Source: Faecalibacterium sp. I4-1-79 (GTDB taxonomy: Bacteria; Bacillota; Clostridia; Oscillospirales; Ruminococcaceae). Taken from it: a stretch of DNA of 64,000 nt. This document shows, in pieces, positions 41,278 through 50,348 of this stretch. Position 1 is the stretch's first letter; every line of letters begins with the position of its first letter. Both the position numbers and the translations under genes were made by a program. The notes beneath the pieces were generated by a model. It was not told the DNA's origin and made no database searches. It was given only the letters and a program-made list of their open reading frames with translations. The stretch covers positions 2,294,001 through 2,358,000 of the forward strand of contig NZ_CP094467.1 of the NCBI RefSeq assembly GCF_023347235.1. The letters are read 5' to 3'.

Positions 41278-42264
41278 TCAGGTAGATTCTCTTCTTACAA
41301 AGCCGCCGGGCACGATGACGGTGGGAGCAATGGCAGGCTTATGCGCCATTTTGCGGCGCAGTTGCGCCACCACCGTTTTTGCCATGCCGTCCAAGTCCAC
41401 CCGGTAGCTGGTGAGCTGGGGGCTGCAAAGAGTGGAATAGCGGTAGTCGTCGTAGCCGGTCACTGCCACATCCTGCGGCACCCGGTAGCCGTTGCGCTTG
41501 AGGATCTCCACCAGATTATAGGCCACCGCATCGCAGTTGCAGACAAAGGCGTCCGGCATTTCATGAGGCAGAGAGAACGGCACGAACTTACCCTGATCGT
41601 CCCGGTCCTCCAGCCGCCAGTCATCCCGGATGGGCAGACCGGCACGGAGCATCGCCTTGACATAGCCCAGATACCGGTCCATGATGGAACTGGTGGACAG
41701 CACGCTGCCAACAAAACCGATGTTCCGCCGCCCGGTGGAGATAAGGTGCTCGGTCATAGTGTAGCTGCCGCTGGTGTTGTCGCTGAGCACGCAGTCGGCG
41801 GCAATGGCATCGTCGTAGAAGTCCAGCAGCATAAAGGGCACCCCGGTCTGCACCGCCGTAGCAAGGTAGCGGCGGCTGATCTCGCCCATAAAAATCAGGC
41901 CGTCCACTTTCCGGTTTACAAGGAAGGTGGGCATATTGCAGCTTTTTTCTGCCTGCGGCAGAACGATCTCCATCAGAACCGAGATGTCCTGCTCGGTGGC
42001 AGCTTTCAACACGGCACGGTACAGATTGGAATAAAAGGCATTCTCGTTGAAAAAGCGGTCTGCCACCAGAATGCCGATGCTCTCGCCGCCGGGGTGGGCG
42101 TTGGTCCGGGCGGGGGGCTGATAGCCCATCTCCTCGGCGGTGGCAAGGATCTTGGCACGCATCTCGGCGCTTACGCCCTCCTTCCCTGCCAGACCCTTGG
42201 AAACGGAAACGGTGCTGATGCCCAGCCGCTGTGCAATGTCCGCCATGCGTACTGCTTTTGCCAT
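41278..42264 (-). CDS. LacI-family transcriptional regulator of the mannan locus
   Basis: A 328-residue repressor. The N-terminal HTH (MADIAQRLGISTVSVSKGLAG) is followed by a hinge and a periplasmic-binding-like sugar-sensing domain (about residues 62-328). It lies between the esterase genes and the importer operon, as in known mannan loci. Likely operators are the perfect palindrome at 42409-42426 and the related half site near 39970. The inducer is probably a manno-oligosaccharide or mannobiose. Confidence 0.85.
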   Translation of the reverse strand: MAKAVRMADIAQRLGISTVSVSKGLAGKEGVSAEMRAKILATAEEMGYQPPARTNAHPGGESIGILVADRFFNENAFYSNLYRAVLKAATEQDISVLMEIVLPQAEKSCNMPTFLVNRKVDGLIFMGEISRRYLATAVQTGVPFMLLDFYDDAIAADCVLSDNTSGSYTMTEHLISTGRRNIGFVGSVLSTSSIMDRYLGYVKAMLRAGLPIRDDWRLEDRDDQGKFVPFSLPHEMPDAFVCNCDAVAYNLVEILKRNGYRVPQDVAVTGYDDYRYSTLCSPQLTSYRVDLDGMAKTVVAQLRRKMAHKPAIAPTVIVPGGFVRREST

Positions 42265-42325
42265 GTTCCTGACCAGCTTTCTTCTTGATTATGAGGTAAA
42301 TAAAATTCCGATTAACTTTATAATT

Positions 42326-42354
42326 AGCATAACAGTTTTCGGTAGTTTCGTCAA
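42326..42354 (-). promoter_or_regulatory. Promoter of the lacI-family gene
   Basis: On the minus strand TTGACG (42349-42354), 17 bases, TATGCT (42326-42331). It shares the extended element TTGACGRAACTWCC with the GH113 promoter. Confidence 0.65.
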
Positions 42355-42408
42355 CAAAAACCTTTGAAAACCTTTAAGCTAACCATTACTTAGGTTAATT
42401 TTCTCTAT

Positions 42409-42426
42409 TTTTGTTAGCTAACAAAA
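42409..42426. promoter_or_regulatory. Perfect 18-bp palindromic operator candidate
   Basis: TTTTGTTAG-CTAACAAAA, a perfect palindrome with a central CpG-free GC step of the type used by LacI-family proteins. It lies between the lacI promoter and the importer promoter. A weaker inverted repeat TAACC...GGTTA is adjacent (42379-42396). Confidence 0.6.
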
Positions 42427-42527
42427 CATTTTAAGTTTGATTTTCGTGTTGTATCCCGGATTTGCAGGTCAGTTTTCACAAGAAAATCGCCGAATTGCCA
42501 CCAAAACACCGAATCTTTTTAGCAATA

Positions 42528-42556
42528 TTGACAGTGCACCGTGAAAAGACTATACT
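42528..42556 (+). promoter_or_regulatory. Promoter of the mannan importer operon
   Basis: TTGACA (42528-42533), 17 bases, TATACT (42551-42556), almost consensus. Downstream, GCGAAAGC (42569-42576) pairs with GCTTTCGC (42606-42613) in the leader. Confidence 0.8.
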
Positions 42557-42655
42557 CAAATCACAAAAGCGAAAGCAATCAATTAGCCAAATCAAGTTAA
42601 CGATAGCTTTCGCAAACCAGAAAAAGGTTCCACATTAAAGAAGGAGGATATTCCT

Positions 42656-44068
42656 ATGCGTAAGATCAATCGCCGTAACTTCCTGAAGGTCACTGGTGTG
42701 TTGGCCGCAGCCTCTGCTCTTGCCGCCTGCGGCGGCAGCAGCACTTCTACCGCCGGCTCCACCGGCAGCACCGCCGGTTCCGCTGCCAGCGCTGACGGTG
42801 CAAAGGCTTACAATGAGCTGACCGTTGGCACCGACAACACCGACCTGAAGGCCGATCTGAAGTTCATCAGCCACCGCACCGACCTCATCGAGGACGGCAC
42901 CTTTGACGGCTACGTTGCCGCATTCCAGAAGCTGTATCCCAACATCACCATCAAGTACGAGGGCATCACCGACTATGCCACCGACATGACCACCCGTCTG
43001 ACTTCCAACGACTGGGGTGATCTGTGCATGATCCCCACCAACATCCCCCTCACCGAGTTGGGCGACTACTTTGAGCCTCTGTGCGCACTGAGCGACATTG
43101 AGAACGATTACAACTTCGCTTCCAACCGCGCTTATAACGGCAGCGTGTACGGCATCCCCTCCACCGGCAATGCACAGGGCATCGTCTACAACAAGAAGGT
43201 CTTTGAGGCTGCCGGCATCACCACCCTGCCCAAGACCCCGGACGAGTTCCTGGATGACCTGCAGAAGATCAAGGACTACGATCCTTCCATTGATCCCCTG
43301 TACACCAACTACGCCGCCGGCTGGACCATGACCGCATGGGATGCTTACACCAGTGGCGGCGCAACCGGCGACCCGAACTGGATGAACATTACCATGCCCC
43401 AGACCAAGGATCCGTTCCAGAAGGGCATTCTGGGTGCGGACGATATGGGTCCCTACGCTGTGTACTACATCCTGTACGAAGCAGTGAAGCGCGGCCTGAC
43501 CGAGGCCGACCCCACCACCACCGACTGGGAGGGCTCCAAGCCCCGCATCAATAACGGCCAGATCGGTGCCATGGTTCTGGGCAGCTGGGCCATCGTGCAG
43601 ATGCAGGCCGCCGGTGACCACGCCGACGACATTGGCTATATGCCGTTCCCCATCACCGTCAAGGGTACCCAGTACGCCAGCGCAGGTGCAGACTACTGCT
43701 ACGGTGTGAACAAGAACACCACCGATGACAAAAAGCTGGCTGCCATGCTCTACATCAAGTGGCTGACCGAAAGCTCCAACTTTGCTTATGATCAGGGCGG
43801 TGTGCCGGTGCTGAAGAGCCAGGAATACCCCGATACCCTGAAGGCATTCGACGGCATCGACCTGGTCGAGGATGCTCCCGCCCCCGCAGAGCTGGCAGAC
43901 CTTGCCACCGAGGTGCAGCAGGAGGCTGAGCTGATGCTGAATGCCGACCAGACCCACGTCATGCGTGTGGTGGAGGCCGGCATCAACGGCGATGAGACTC
44001 TGGACGACATCGTGGCCGACTGGAACGCTGCATGGGACGCAGCTGTGGATGCCTGCGCACCGCAGTAA
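42656..44068 (+). CDS. Manno-oligosaccharide ABC transporter, solute-binding lipoprotein
   Basis: A 470-residue lipoprotein. The signal has INRRNFLKVTG (twin-arginine-like) and lipobox ALAAC, then a Ser/Thr/Gly spacer. The body is an extracellular family-1 sugar-binding protein with a Trp/Tyr-rich binding face (for example EYWMNITMPQ-like and YGVNKNTTD segments). It captures acetylated manno-oligosaccharides and passes them to the two permeases downstream. The start has AAGGAGG at 8 bases. A hairpin after the stop (44089-44119) would give excess of this protein over the permeases. Confidence 0.85.
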   Translation: MRKINRRNFLKVTGVLAAASALAACGGSSTSTAGSTGSTAGSAASADGAKAYNELTVGTDNTDLKADLKFISHRTDLIEDGTFDGYVAAFQKLYPNITIKYEGITDYATDMTTRLTSNDWGDLCMIPTNIPLTELGDYFEPLCALSDIENDYNFASNRAYNGSVYGIPSTGNAQGIVYNKKVFEAAGITTLPKTPDEFLDDLQKIKDYDPSIDPLYTNYAAGWTMTAWDAYTSGGATGDPNWMNITMPQTKDPFQKGILGADDMGPYAVYYILYEAVKRGLTEADPTTTDWEGSKPRINNGQIGAMVLGSWAIVQMQAAGDHADDIGYMPFPITVKGTQYASAGADYCYGVNKNTTDDKKLAAMLYIKWLTESSNFAYDQGGVPVLKSQEYPDTLKAFDGIDLVEDAPAPAELADLATEVQQEAELMLNADQTHVMRVVEAGINGDETLDDIVADWNAAWDAAVDACAPQ

Positions 44069-44088
44069 TCGATCTATCGTTATAAATC

Positions 44089-44119
44089 AGCAGGGCGGGC
44101 CCGTGTCCGCCCTGCTTTT
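44089..44119 (+). terminator. Partial terminator after the binding-protein gene
   Basis: AGCAGGGCGG and CCGCCCTGCT form a 10-bp stem followed by TTTTGG. It is the usual intercistronic stem-loop downstream of binding-protein genes. Confidence 0.65.
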
Positions 44120-44139
44120 GGTGAAAGGAGGTCTTTTAC

Positions 44140-45087
44140 ATGGCATCTTCCGCAACCGTATCCGCGCCTAAAAAGCGCAAGAGCTTCAGCGAATACTTTC
44201 ACAGTATGCGCGGCCAGCAGCTCATCGTCACGCTGGTGTTCCTGTTTGTTCCGCTGGTGCTGCTGTTCATGTTTACCTATCTGCCCTTCTTCAAAATGGT
44301 GGAGTTCAGCTTCTTCAAAATGAAGTACATCGGCAGACGTACCTTTGTGGGTCTGCAGAACTACATTTCGGTCTTTACCCGCAAAGACTGCTTCCATGCT
44401 TTGAGCCTGAGCCTTTACTACATGGTAGGTTCGGTGGTGCAGATGGCGCTGGCGCTGCTGTTTGCCACCATCCTGAGCTTCAAGTGCAAGGGCAGCAAGT
44501 TCTTCCGAGGTGCACTGTACTTTCCCTGCCTCATCTGCGGCATCTCGGTGGGCTTCATCTTCAAGTTCTTCTTCACCCACGGCTTTGTGCTGGATACCCT
44601 GCTGAGCTGGGTGGGCTTCAACGTGGATAAGCTGCCCTTCTGGCTCCGGGATGAGTCCATCAACAACGTCGTGCTGGTGGCCTGCTCCATCTGGAAATAC
44701 ATCGGTCAGAACATCGTCATGTTCATCGGTGCTATCGCTTCTGTGGACCCCGTTCTGTACGAGGCTGCTGAGATCGACGGTGCCAACGCATGGCACCGCT
44801 TCAAGGACATCATCCTGCCCTCCATCAGCACCATCGTGGTGCTGAACCTCATCATCTCGGTGTCCGGCGCACTGTCCGCCTTCGAGATGCCCTATGTTGT
44901 CACCGGCGGCGGCTTCAACACCTCCACCTACTTCGTGGTCATGGACAAGATCGCCCATACCGACCAGAAGGTGGGTCTTGCATCCGCCATGGCTGTGGTT
45001 CTGCTGCTGCTCATCGTGATCGTCACCTACGCCCAGAAGGCTGTGGAAAAATGGCTGGAAAACCGCAGCAGCGGCGTAACCAAGTGA
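44140..45087 (+). CDS. Manno-oligosaccharide ABC transporter, permease 1
   Basis: A 315-residue membrane protein with six helices of the MalF/UgpA type. The EAA motif is EAAEIDGANAWHRFKDIILP near residue 207, which docks the ATPase. It pairs with the next gene. No ATPase gene is present in the locus, so a shared multi-sugar ATPase (MsmK-like) encoded elsewhere probably drives the importer. The start follows AAAGGAGGTC. Confidence 0.85.
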   Translation: MASSATVSAPKKRKSFSEYFHSMRGQQLIVTLVFLFVPLVLLFMFTYLPFFKMVEFSFFKMKYIGRRTFVGLQNYISVFTRKDCFHALSLSLYYMVGSVVQMALALLFATILSFKCKGSKFFRGALYFPCLICGISVGFIFKFFFTHGFVLDTLLSWVGFNVDKLPFWLRDESINNVVLVACSIWKYIGQNIVMFIGAIASVDPVLYEAAEIDGANAWHRFKDIILPSISTIVVLNLIISVSGALSAFEMPYVVTGGGFNTSTYFVVMDKIAHTDQKVGLASAMAVVLLLLIVIVTYAQKAVEKWLENRSSGVTK

Positions 45088-45103
45088 AAGTGAGGCAGAA
45101 CGT

Positions 45104-45949
45104 ATGAACGCAATCAAAATGAAGCGCATCCTCATCAATATCTGCAAGTATGTGCTGCTGATCTTTGCCGCTTTCGTGGCACTGGTGCCCATCGTGTCCT
45201 GTATCTTCACCGCCTTTAAGACGGAGGAAGAGTATGCCAGCACCAACGTCATCACCCTGCCCAAGAGCTTTTTGAACTTCGATAACTTCATCATCGCATG
45301 GAACAAGGCCAACATGGGCAAGGCGTTCCTCAACAGCTTTATCATCCTGATCTGCGTGCTGGTGGGCAGCATTATGATCAGCGCCATGCTGGCTTATGTG
45401 CTGAACCGGTTCAAGTTCCCCGGCAACAAGCTGATCCGCAACCTGTTCACCATTGCCACCCTGATCCCCGGCATCGCCTCTCAGGTCACGGTGTACCAGA
45501 TCATGACCGCTCTGCATCTGGTGAACTCCATGCCCGGCTACATCATCCTGATGATGGGCACAGACGTTATCACCATCTATATCTTTTTGCAGTTCTTCGA
45601 GAACCTTTCCCCCACGCTGGACGAAAGCGCCATTCTGGATGGCTGCACCTACTTTGGTGTGTTCTTCAAGATTCTGCTGCCCCTGCTGAAGCCCGCCATC
45701 GTCACCAGCGCCATCCTGAAGGGTGTGTCCACCTACAACGAATACTACATGGCAAACCTGTATCTGCAGGATAAGACCAAGTATCAGGTGGTTGCTACCT
45801 CGCTGTATGTGTTCTCCGGCCCCATGGGCAACCAGTACAACTACATCTGCGCCGGTGTCATCATCACCATCATCCCCGCCCTTATCGTGTTCCTGCTGTG
45901 TCAGGATCAGATCTACAGCGGCATGGCTGCCGGTGCTGTGAAGGGCTAA
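45104..45949 (+). CDS. Manno-oligosaccharide ABC transporter, permease 2
   Basis: A 281-residue membrane protein with six helices of the MalG type. The EAA-type motif is DESAILDGCTYFGVFFKILLP near residue 175. It follows the first permease gene by 16 bases and completes the transmembrane part of the importer. The start follows GAGGCAGAACGT. After the stop comes a stem-loop (45981-46027) before the GH130 gene. Confidence 0.85.
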   Translation: MNAIKMKRILINICKYVLLIFAAFVALVPIVSCIFTAFKTEEEYASTNVITLPKSFLNFDNFIIAWNKANMGKAFLNSFIILICVLVGSIMISAMLAYVLNRFKFPGNKLIRNLFTIATLIPGIASQVTVYQIMTALHLVNSMPGYIILMMGTDVITIYIFLQFFENLSPTLDESAILDGCTYFGVFFKILLPLLKPAIVTSAILKGVSTYNEYYMANLYLQDKTKYQVVATSLYVFSGPMGNQYNYICAGVIITIIPALIVFLLCQDQIYSGMAAGAVKG

Positions 45950-45980
45950 AATTGCGACATCCACATTTTTCCTTCATCAT

Positions 45981-46027
45981 CTGCTGCTTCTCCCGGTTTC
46001 TGTGCAGGAGCCGGGAGAATACAGCAG
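45981..46027 (+). terminator. Intercistronic stem-loop between permease 2 and GH130
   Basis: CTGCTG-CTTCTCCCGG pairs with CCGGGAG-AATA-CAGCAG with a small bulge; no strong U tract follows, so it is more a processing or stability element than a full stop. Confidence 0.5.
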
Positions 46028-46066
46028 AAGGGAAACAAACAATCTTCTATTACAGGAGTTTATCTT

Positions 46067-47086
46067 ATGAGCAACGTAAAAATGTTCTGCGATGCACTGC
46101 CCAACATCCCCTGGCAGGAAAAGCCTGCCGATGTTACCGCCCCGGTGTGGCGGTACAACGAGAACCCCATCATCGACCGCAACCCCGTGGAAGGGGTGGC
46201 ACGCATCTTCAACAGTGCCGTGGTGCCCTACGAGGGCAAGTTCATCGGCGTGTTCCGTGGCGAGCAGATCGACGGCATCCCCTACATCTATCTGGGACGC
46301 AGCGAGGACGGCATCCACTGGAACTTTGACAAGGACAAGATTCCCTTCGTCAACGAAAAGGGCGAGCCGTTTATGCCGGTGTACGCCTACGATCCCCGTC
46401 TTGTGAAGGTGGAGGACACCTACTACATCATCTGGTGTCAGGACTTCTACGGTGCGTCCATCGGCATCGCCAAGACCACCGACTTCAAGACCTTTGTCCG
46501 CATCGAGAACCCCTTTATCCCCTTCAACCGCAACGCCGTGCTGTTCCCCCGGAAGATCAACGGCCTGTACACCCTGCTGAGCCGCCCGTCTGACAGCGGC
46601 CACACCCCCTTTGGTGACATCTTCCTGAGCCAGAGCCCGGATATGGAGTTCTGGGGCCGTCACCGCCATGTGATGAGCAAGGGCTCCAACTGGTGGGAGA
46701 GCGTGAAGATCGGCGGCGGTGCTGCCCCCATTGAGACCAGCGAGGGCTGGCTGCTGTTCTACCACGGCGTTACCGGCACCTGCAATGGCTTCGTCTACTC
46801 CATCGGCGGTGCCATTCTGGATAAGGACGAACCCAGCAAGGTACTGTACCGCTGCGGCAACTTCCTGCTGACCCCGGAAAAGTGGTATGAGGAGCGTGGC
46901 TTCGTGCCCAACGTCTGCTTCCCCTGCGCCACCCTGCAGGATGCCGACACCGGCCGCATCGCTCTGTACTATGGCTGCGCCGACAGCTATGTCGGTCTGG
47001 CCTTCACCACCGTAGACGAGGTGGTGGATTACATCAAGACCCACGATAACGCAGGCCCCACCGATCACGAGGTGGGCATCCGCTAA
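46067..47086 (+). CDS. GH130_2-type beta-1,4-manno-oligosaccharide phosphorylase
   Basis: A 339-residue five-bladed propeller enzyme of GH130. The general acid is Asp109 in YAYDPRLVK. Its length and PIIDRNPVEGVARIFNSAVV start fit subfamily 2 enzymes, which phosphorolyse manno-oligosaccharides to mannose-1-phosphate. It differs from the 396-residue GH130 encoded at 48396. Cytoplasmic. Substrates come from GH113 action and import. The start follows CAGGAGTTTATCTT. Confidence 0.85.
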   Translation: MSNVKMFCDALPNIPWQEKPADVTAPVWRYNENPIIDRNPVEGVARIFNSAVVPYEGKFIGVFRGEQIDGIPYIYLGRSEDGIHWNFDKDKIPFVNEKGEPFMPVYAYDPRLVKVEDTYYIIWCQDFYGASIGIAKTTDFKTFVRIENPFIPFNRNAVLFPRKINGLYTLLSRPSDSGHTPFGDIFLSQSPDMEFWGRHRHVMSKGSNWWESVKIGGGAAPIETSEGWLLFYHGVTGTCNGFVYSIGGAILDKDEPSKVLYRCGNFLLTPEKWYEERGFVPNVCFPCATLQDADTGRIALYYGCADSYVGLAFTTVDEVVDYIKTHDNAGPTDHEVGIR

Positions 47087-47098
47087 GCGTCAAGCACA

Positions 47099-47199
47099 AC
47101 CCTCTCTGTCAATGCTTCGCATCGCCATCTCTGCAAAAAGAGATTTTACGTCCCCTACCGGGCGCTGGCACGGCGCAAGCCGTGACCGAGAGGGTTTTT
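47099..47199 (+). terminator. Long hairpin with U tract inside the operon
   Basis: ACCCTCTC (47099-47106) pairs with GAGAGGGT (47188-47195) and TTTTT follows. An inner hairpin ATCTCT-GCAAAA-AGAGAT lies in the loop. It may attenuate expression between the first GH130 gene and the epimerase gene. Confidence 0.5.
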
Positions 47200-47227
47200 A
47201 CTTTGTACAGAAAGGAAGTTCTGTATT

Positions 47228-48409
47228 ATGTCTTCCATCAAACAGGCAGCAGAAGAAATGCTGCTGCAAACCATCATTCCCTTCTGGAAAGGGCTGCGGG
47301 ACGAGGAAAACGGCGGCTTTTACGGCTACATGGATTTTGACCTGAAGCTGGACAAAAAAGCCGAAAAGGGCTGCATCCTGAACAGCCGCATTCTGTGGTT
47401 CTTCTCCGAGGCTGCCATGCTGACTGGCCGGGCAGACCTTGCCGAGGATGCCCGCCACGCCTACCAGTTCTTCCTGAAAAACTGCTACGACGAGGCAAAC
47501 GGCGGCGTGTACTGGAGCTGCGATTACACCGGCAAGCCGCAGGACACCACCAAGCACACCTACAATCAGGGCTTTGCCATCTATGCCCTTTCCGCTTACT
47601 ACCGGCTGACCAAAGACCCCGTTGCGCTGACCTACGCAAAAAAGATCTTTCATCTCATCGAGCAGCACTGCACCGACAGCGAGGGCTATCTGGAGGCCTT
47701 TACCATCGACTGGAAGCCGGAGAGCAACGAAAAACTCTCCGAAAACGGTGTCATGGCGGCAAAGACCATGAACACCCTGCTCCATGTGTTCGAGGGATAC
47801 GCCGGGCTTTATCAGGCAAGCCGTGACCCGGAGGTGGAAAAGGCCCTGCGCCGCATCCTTGATATCTACGAGCACAAGATCTACAGCCCGGAGCTGCACC
47901 GGCAGCTGGTGTTCTTTGACCAGCACTACAACTCTATCATCGATTTGTACAGCTACGGTCACGATATCGAGTCCAGCTGGCTCATCGACTGGGGCTGCGA
48001 TTTACTGGGCGATGCAGCACTTTCCAAGCGCATCCACGCCATCAACTCCGACCTTGCCGCCCACATCTACAAGGAAGCTTACATTGACCACTCGGTGGTC
48101 AACGAGTGCGACCGCGGCAAGGTGAACACCACCCGTGTGTGGTGGGTGCAGGCCGAAAGCGTGCTGGGCTTCGTGAACGAATACAACAAGAGCGGCGATG
48201 CAAAATACCGCGATGCCGCCACCGATATTTACCACTACATCTGCAACGTGATGGTAGACAAACGCCCCGGCAGTGAATGGTTCTGGGAGGTGGACGCAGA
48301 CGGAAAACCGTCCAGCCGCAAGCCCATCCTTGAGCCGTGGAAGTGCCCCTACCACAACGGCAGAATGTGCATGGAACTGATAAGGAGGAACCCCGATGTC
48401 ACAGTCTAA
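47228..48409 (+). CDS. Mannobiose/cellobiose 2-epimerase (AGE family)
   Basis: A 393-residue (alpha/alpha)6-barrel enzyme of the N-acylglucosamine 2-epimerase family. Conserved segments are [26 protein letters not shown], a DHSVV region with the catalytic His and [14 protein letters not shown]. In mannan loci it converts the reducing-end mannose of mannobiose to glucose, giving the substrate of the GH130_1 enzyme. It overlaps the next gene by 14 bases, supporting this functional link. Cytoplasmic. Confidence 0.85.
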   Translation: MSSIKQAAEEMLLQTIIPFWKGLRDEENGGFYGYMDFDLKLDKKAEKGCILNSRILWFFSEAAMLTGRADLAEDARHAYQFFLKNCYDEANGGVYWSCDYTGKPQDTTKHTYNQGFAIYALSAYYRLTKDPVALTYAKKIFHLIEQHCTDSEGYLEAFTIDWKPESNEKLSENGVMAAKTMNTLLHVFEGYAGLYQASRDPEVEKALRRILDIYEHKIYSPELHRQLVFFDQHYNSIIDLYSYGHDIESSWLIDWGCDLLGDAALSKRIHAINSDLAAHIYKEAYIDHSVVNECDRGKVNTTRVWWVQAESVLGFVNEYNKSGDAKYRDAATDIYHYICNVMVDKRPGSEWFWEVDADGKPSSRKPILEPWKCPYHNGRMCMELIRRNPDVTV

Positions 48410-49586
48410 ACTCCACCCCGAATACCTGCGCCAGAAGGCTTTGCAGGATGCCTACCTGGCCCGCAAAAACAAAAAGACCGATTTCTACAACGGCATCTAT
48501 GACCGGTGGGAAAACCCGGTGCTGACCCGCGAATCCATCCCGCTGAGCTGGCGGTTCGACCTGAACCCGGAGACGAACCCCCACTTTATGGAGCGTCTGG
48601 GCGTGAACGCCGTGTTCAACTCCGGTGCCATCAAGCTGAACGGCAAGTATTACCTTGTGGCACGCATCGAGGGCAACGACCGCAAGAGCTTCTTCGGCGT
48701 GGCAGAAAGCGACAGCCCGGTGGAGGGCTTCCACTTCTGGGAAAAGCCCATCCTGCTGCCGGACACCTGCCCGGAGGAGACCAACGTCTACGATATGCGC
48801 CTGACCCAGCACGAGGACGGCTGGATCTACGGCGTGTTCTGCTCCGAGAGCAAGGACAACAGCGTGAATGACCTGTCCGCTGCCGTGGCTGCCGCAGGCA
48901 TCGTCCGCACCAAAGACCTCAAAACTTGGGAGCGTCTGCCGAACCTTGTCACCAAGCGCAGCCCCCAGCAGCGCAATGTGGATCTGCTGCCGGAGTTTGT
49001 CAACGGCAAGTACGCCTTCTACACCCGCCCCATGGATGATTTCATCGACACCGGTTCCGGCGGCGGCGTAGGCTTTGGTCTGTGCGAGGACATCACCCAC
49101 GCCGTCATTGACGAGGAGATCATCACCAGCCCCCGCCGCTACCACACCATCACCGAGGCAAAGAACGGCGAGGGTGCCACCCCCATCAAGACCGAAAAGG
49201 GCTGGCTGCACATCGCCCACGGCGTGCGGAATACCGCCGCCGGGCTGCGGTACGTCATTTATGTATTCGTCACCGCACTGGACGACCCCAGCAAGGTGAT
49301 CGCGGAGCCCTCCGGCTTCCTGATCGCTCCCCGGGATTGGGAGCGTGTGGGCGATGTTTCCAACGTGGTCTTTACCAACGGCGCGATTGCAGACGATGAC
49401 GGAAGCGTGTATATTTATTATGCAGCCAGCGATACCCGTCTCCATGTAGCTTCTACCACCATCGACAAACTGCTGGACTTCGCCTTCAACACCCCCGCCG
49501 ACCCGCTGCGCAGTGTGGACTGCGTAAAGCAGCGGTGCGCCCTCATCGACAAAAATCTGGAGTACCTCAAGAGCATCGGCGAGTAA
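48396..49586 (+). CDS. GH130_1-type 4-O-beta-D-mannosyl-D-glucose phosphorylase
   Basis: A 396-residue GH130 enzyme. Its catalytic Asp133 in VYDMRLTQ corresponds to D131 of the known Bacteroides fragilis enzyme. An N-terminal extension (about 40 residues) and length fit subfamily 1. It releases mannose-1-phosphate and glucose from the epimerised disaccharide. It overlaps the epimerase gene and is followed by a YesL-type gene. The start at 48396 follows AAGGAGGAACCCCG. Confidence 0.88.
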   Translation: MSQSKLHPEYLRQKALQDAYLARKNKKTDFYNGIYDRWENPVLTRESIPLSWRFDLNPETNPHFMERLGVNAVFNSGAIKLNGKYYLVARIEGNDRKSFFGVAESDSPVEGFHFWEKPILLPDTCPEETNVYDMRLTQHEDGWIYGVFCSESKDNSVNDLSAAVAAAGIVRTKDLKTWERLPNLVTKRSPQQRNVDLLPEFVNGKYAFYTRPMDDFIDTGSGGGVGFGLCEDITHAVIDEEIITSPRRYHTITEAKNGEGATPIKTEKGWLHIAHGVRNTAAGLRYVIYVFVTALDDPSKVIAEPSGFLIAPRDWERVGDVSNVVFTNGAIADDDGSVYIYYAASDTRLHVASTTIDKLLDFAFNTPADPLRSVDCVKQRCALIDKNLEYLKSIGE

Positions 49587-49623
49587 ACCGCCCCTCTGAG
49601 ACCTCCGCCCGAAAGGAAACGCC

Positions 49624-50304
49624 ATGAAAAAGACCAACATCGACAGCCCCTTCTACCGCACTATGGGGAAGATCGGCGATCTGCTTTTTGCCAACCTTCT
49701 GTGGCTGGTGTGCTGTTTGCCCATCGTCACCGCCGGAGCCTCCACCCTGGGGCTGTTCACGGTGGTGAACAAGATGGCAGCAAAGGAGGACTACACCGTC
49801 CATACCGACTTTTTCAAGGCGTTCAAGCGGGATTTTAAGCAATCTACTGCTCTGTGGCTGGTGCTTTTGCTGGCAGGCTTTGCCGCCCTCACCGGGCTGC
49901 GCACCGCCACCGCACAGGACACCCCCAGCACCGGCATTCTGGCGGCAGCGTCCTTTCTGCTGCTGGTGCTGGCAGGCTGCTGCGGCAGCTGGGGCTTTGC
50001 CCTGCTGGCACGGTTCACCTATCCCGGCGTTCTGCCGGTGCTGGCAGACAGTGGCCGCATGACCCTTGCAAACCTGCTGCCCACTGTGGGGAATCTGGCT
50101 TTTCTGGCGTGGTTTCCTCTGCTGGCAAAAGCCGCCCCTGCGTGGTTCGTCTATCTGCTGCCCCTGTGGCTGCTCATTGGCGGCGCAGGTTCTGCCCTTG
50201 GCATGGCAAGCCTGATGCGCCCTGCCTTTGCTCAGCTGGAAAAAGCCGGGCGCAAGGAAGAGGAACCGGAAGAAGAACCTGACACGGAGGACAGCGTGCA
50301 ATGA
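49624..50304 (+). CDS. YesL-like (DUF624) membrane protein
   Basis: A 226-residue membrane protein with about five helices and the DUF624 start MGKIGDLLFANLLWLVCCLPIVTAG (residues 14-38). YesL-type genes are frequent in Firmicute sugar-uptake operons but have no known biochemical role. The C-terminus is acidic. It sits between the phosphorylase and phosphomutase genes with a GAAAGGAAAC ribosome site, so it is part of the mannan operon. Confidence 0.75.
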   Translation: MKKTNIDSPFYRTMGKIGDLLFANLLWLVCCLPIVTAGASTLGLFTVVNKMAAKEDYTVHTDFFKAFKRDFKQSTALWLVLLLAGFAALTGLRTATAQDTPSTGILAAASFLLLVLAGCCGSWGFALLARFTYPGVLPVLADSGRMTLANLLPTVGNLAFLAWFPLLAKAAPAWFVYLLPLWLLIGGAGSALGMASLMRPAFAQLEKAGRKEEEPEEEPDTEDSVQ

Positions 50305-50348
50305 TCGTCTGCACCGAAACTGTCTTTATTTGAAGAAAGTGTGATTTC

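Noticed and set aside
47099-47199. Riboswitch between the GH130 and epimerase genes
   Set aside because: The hairpins do not match a riboswitch class I know; a simple attenuator or processing site is sufficient.
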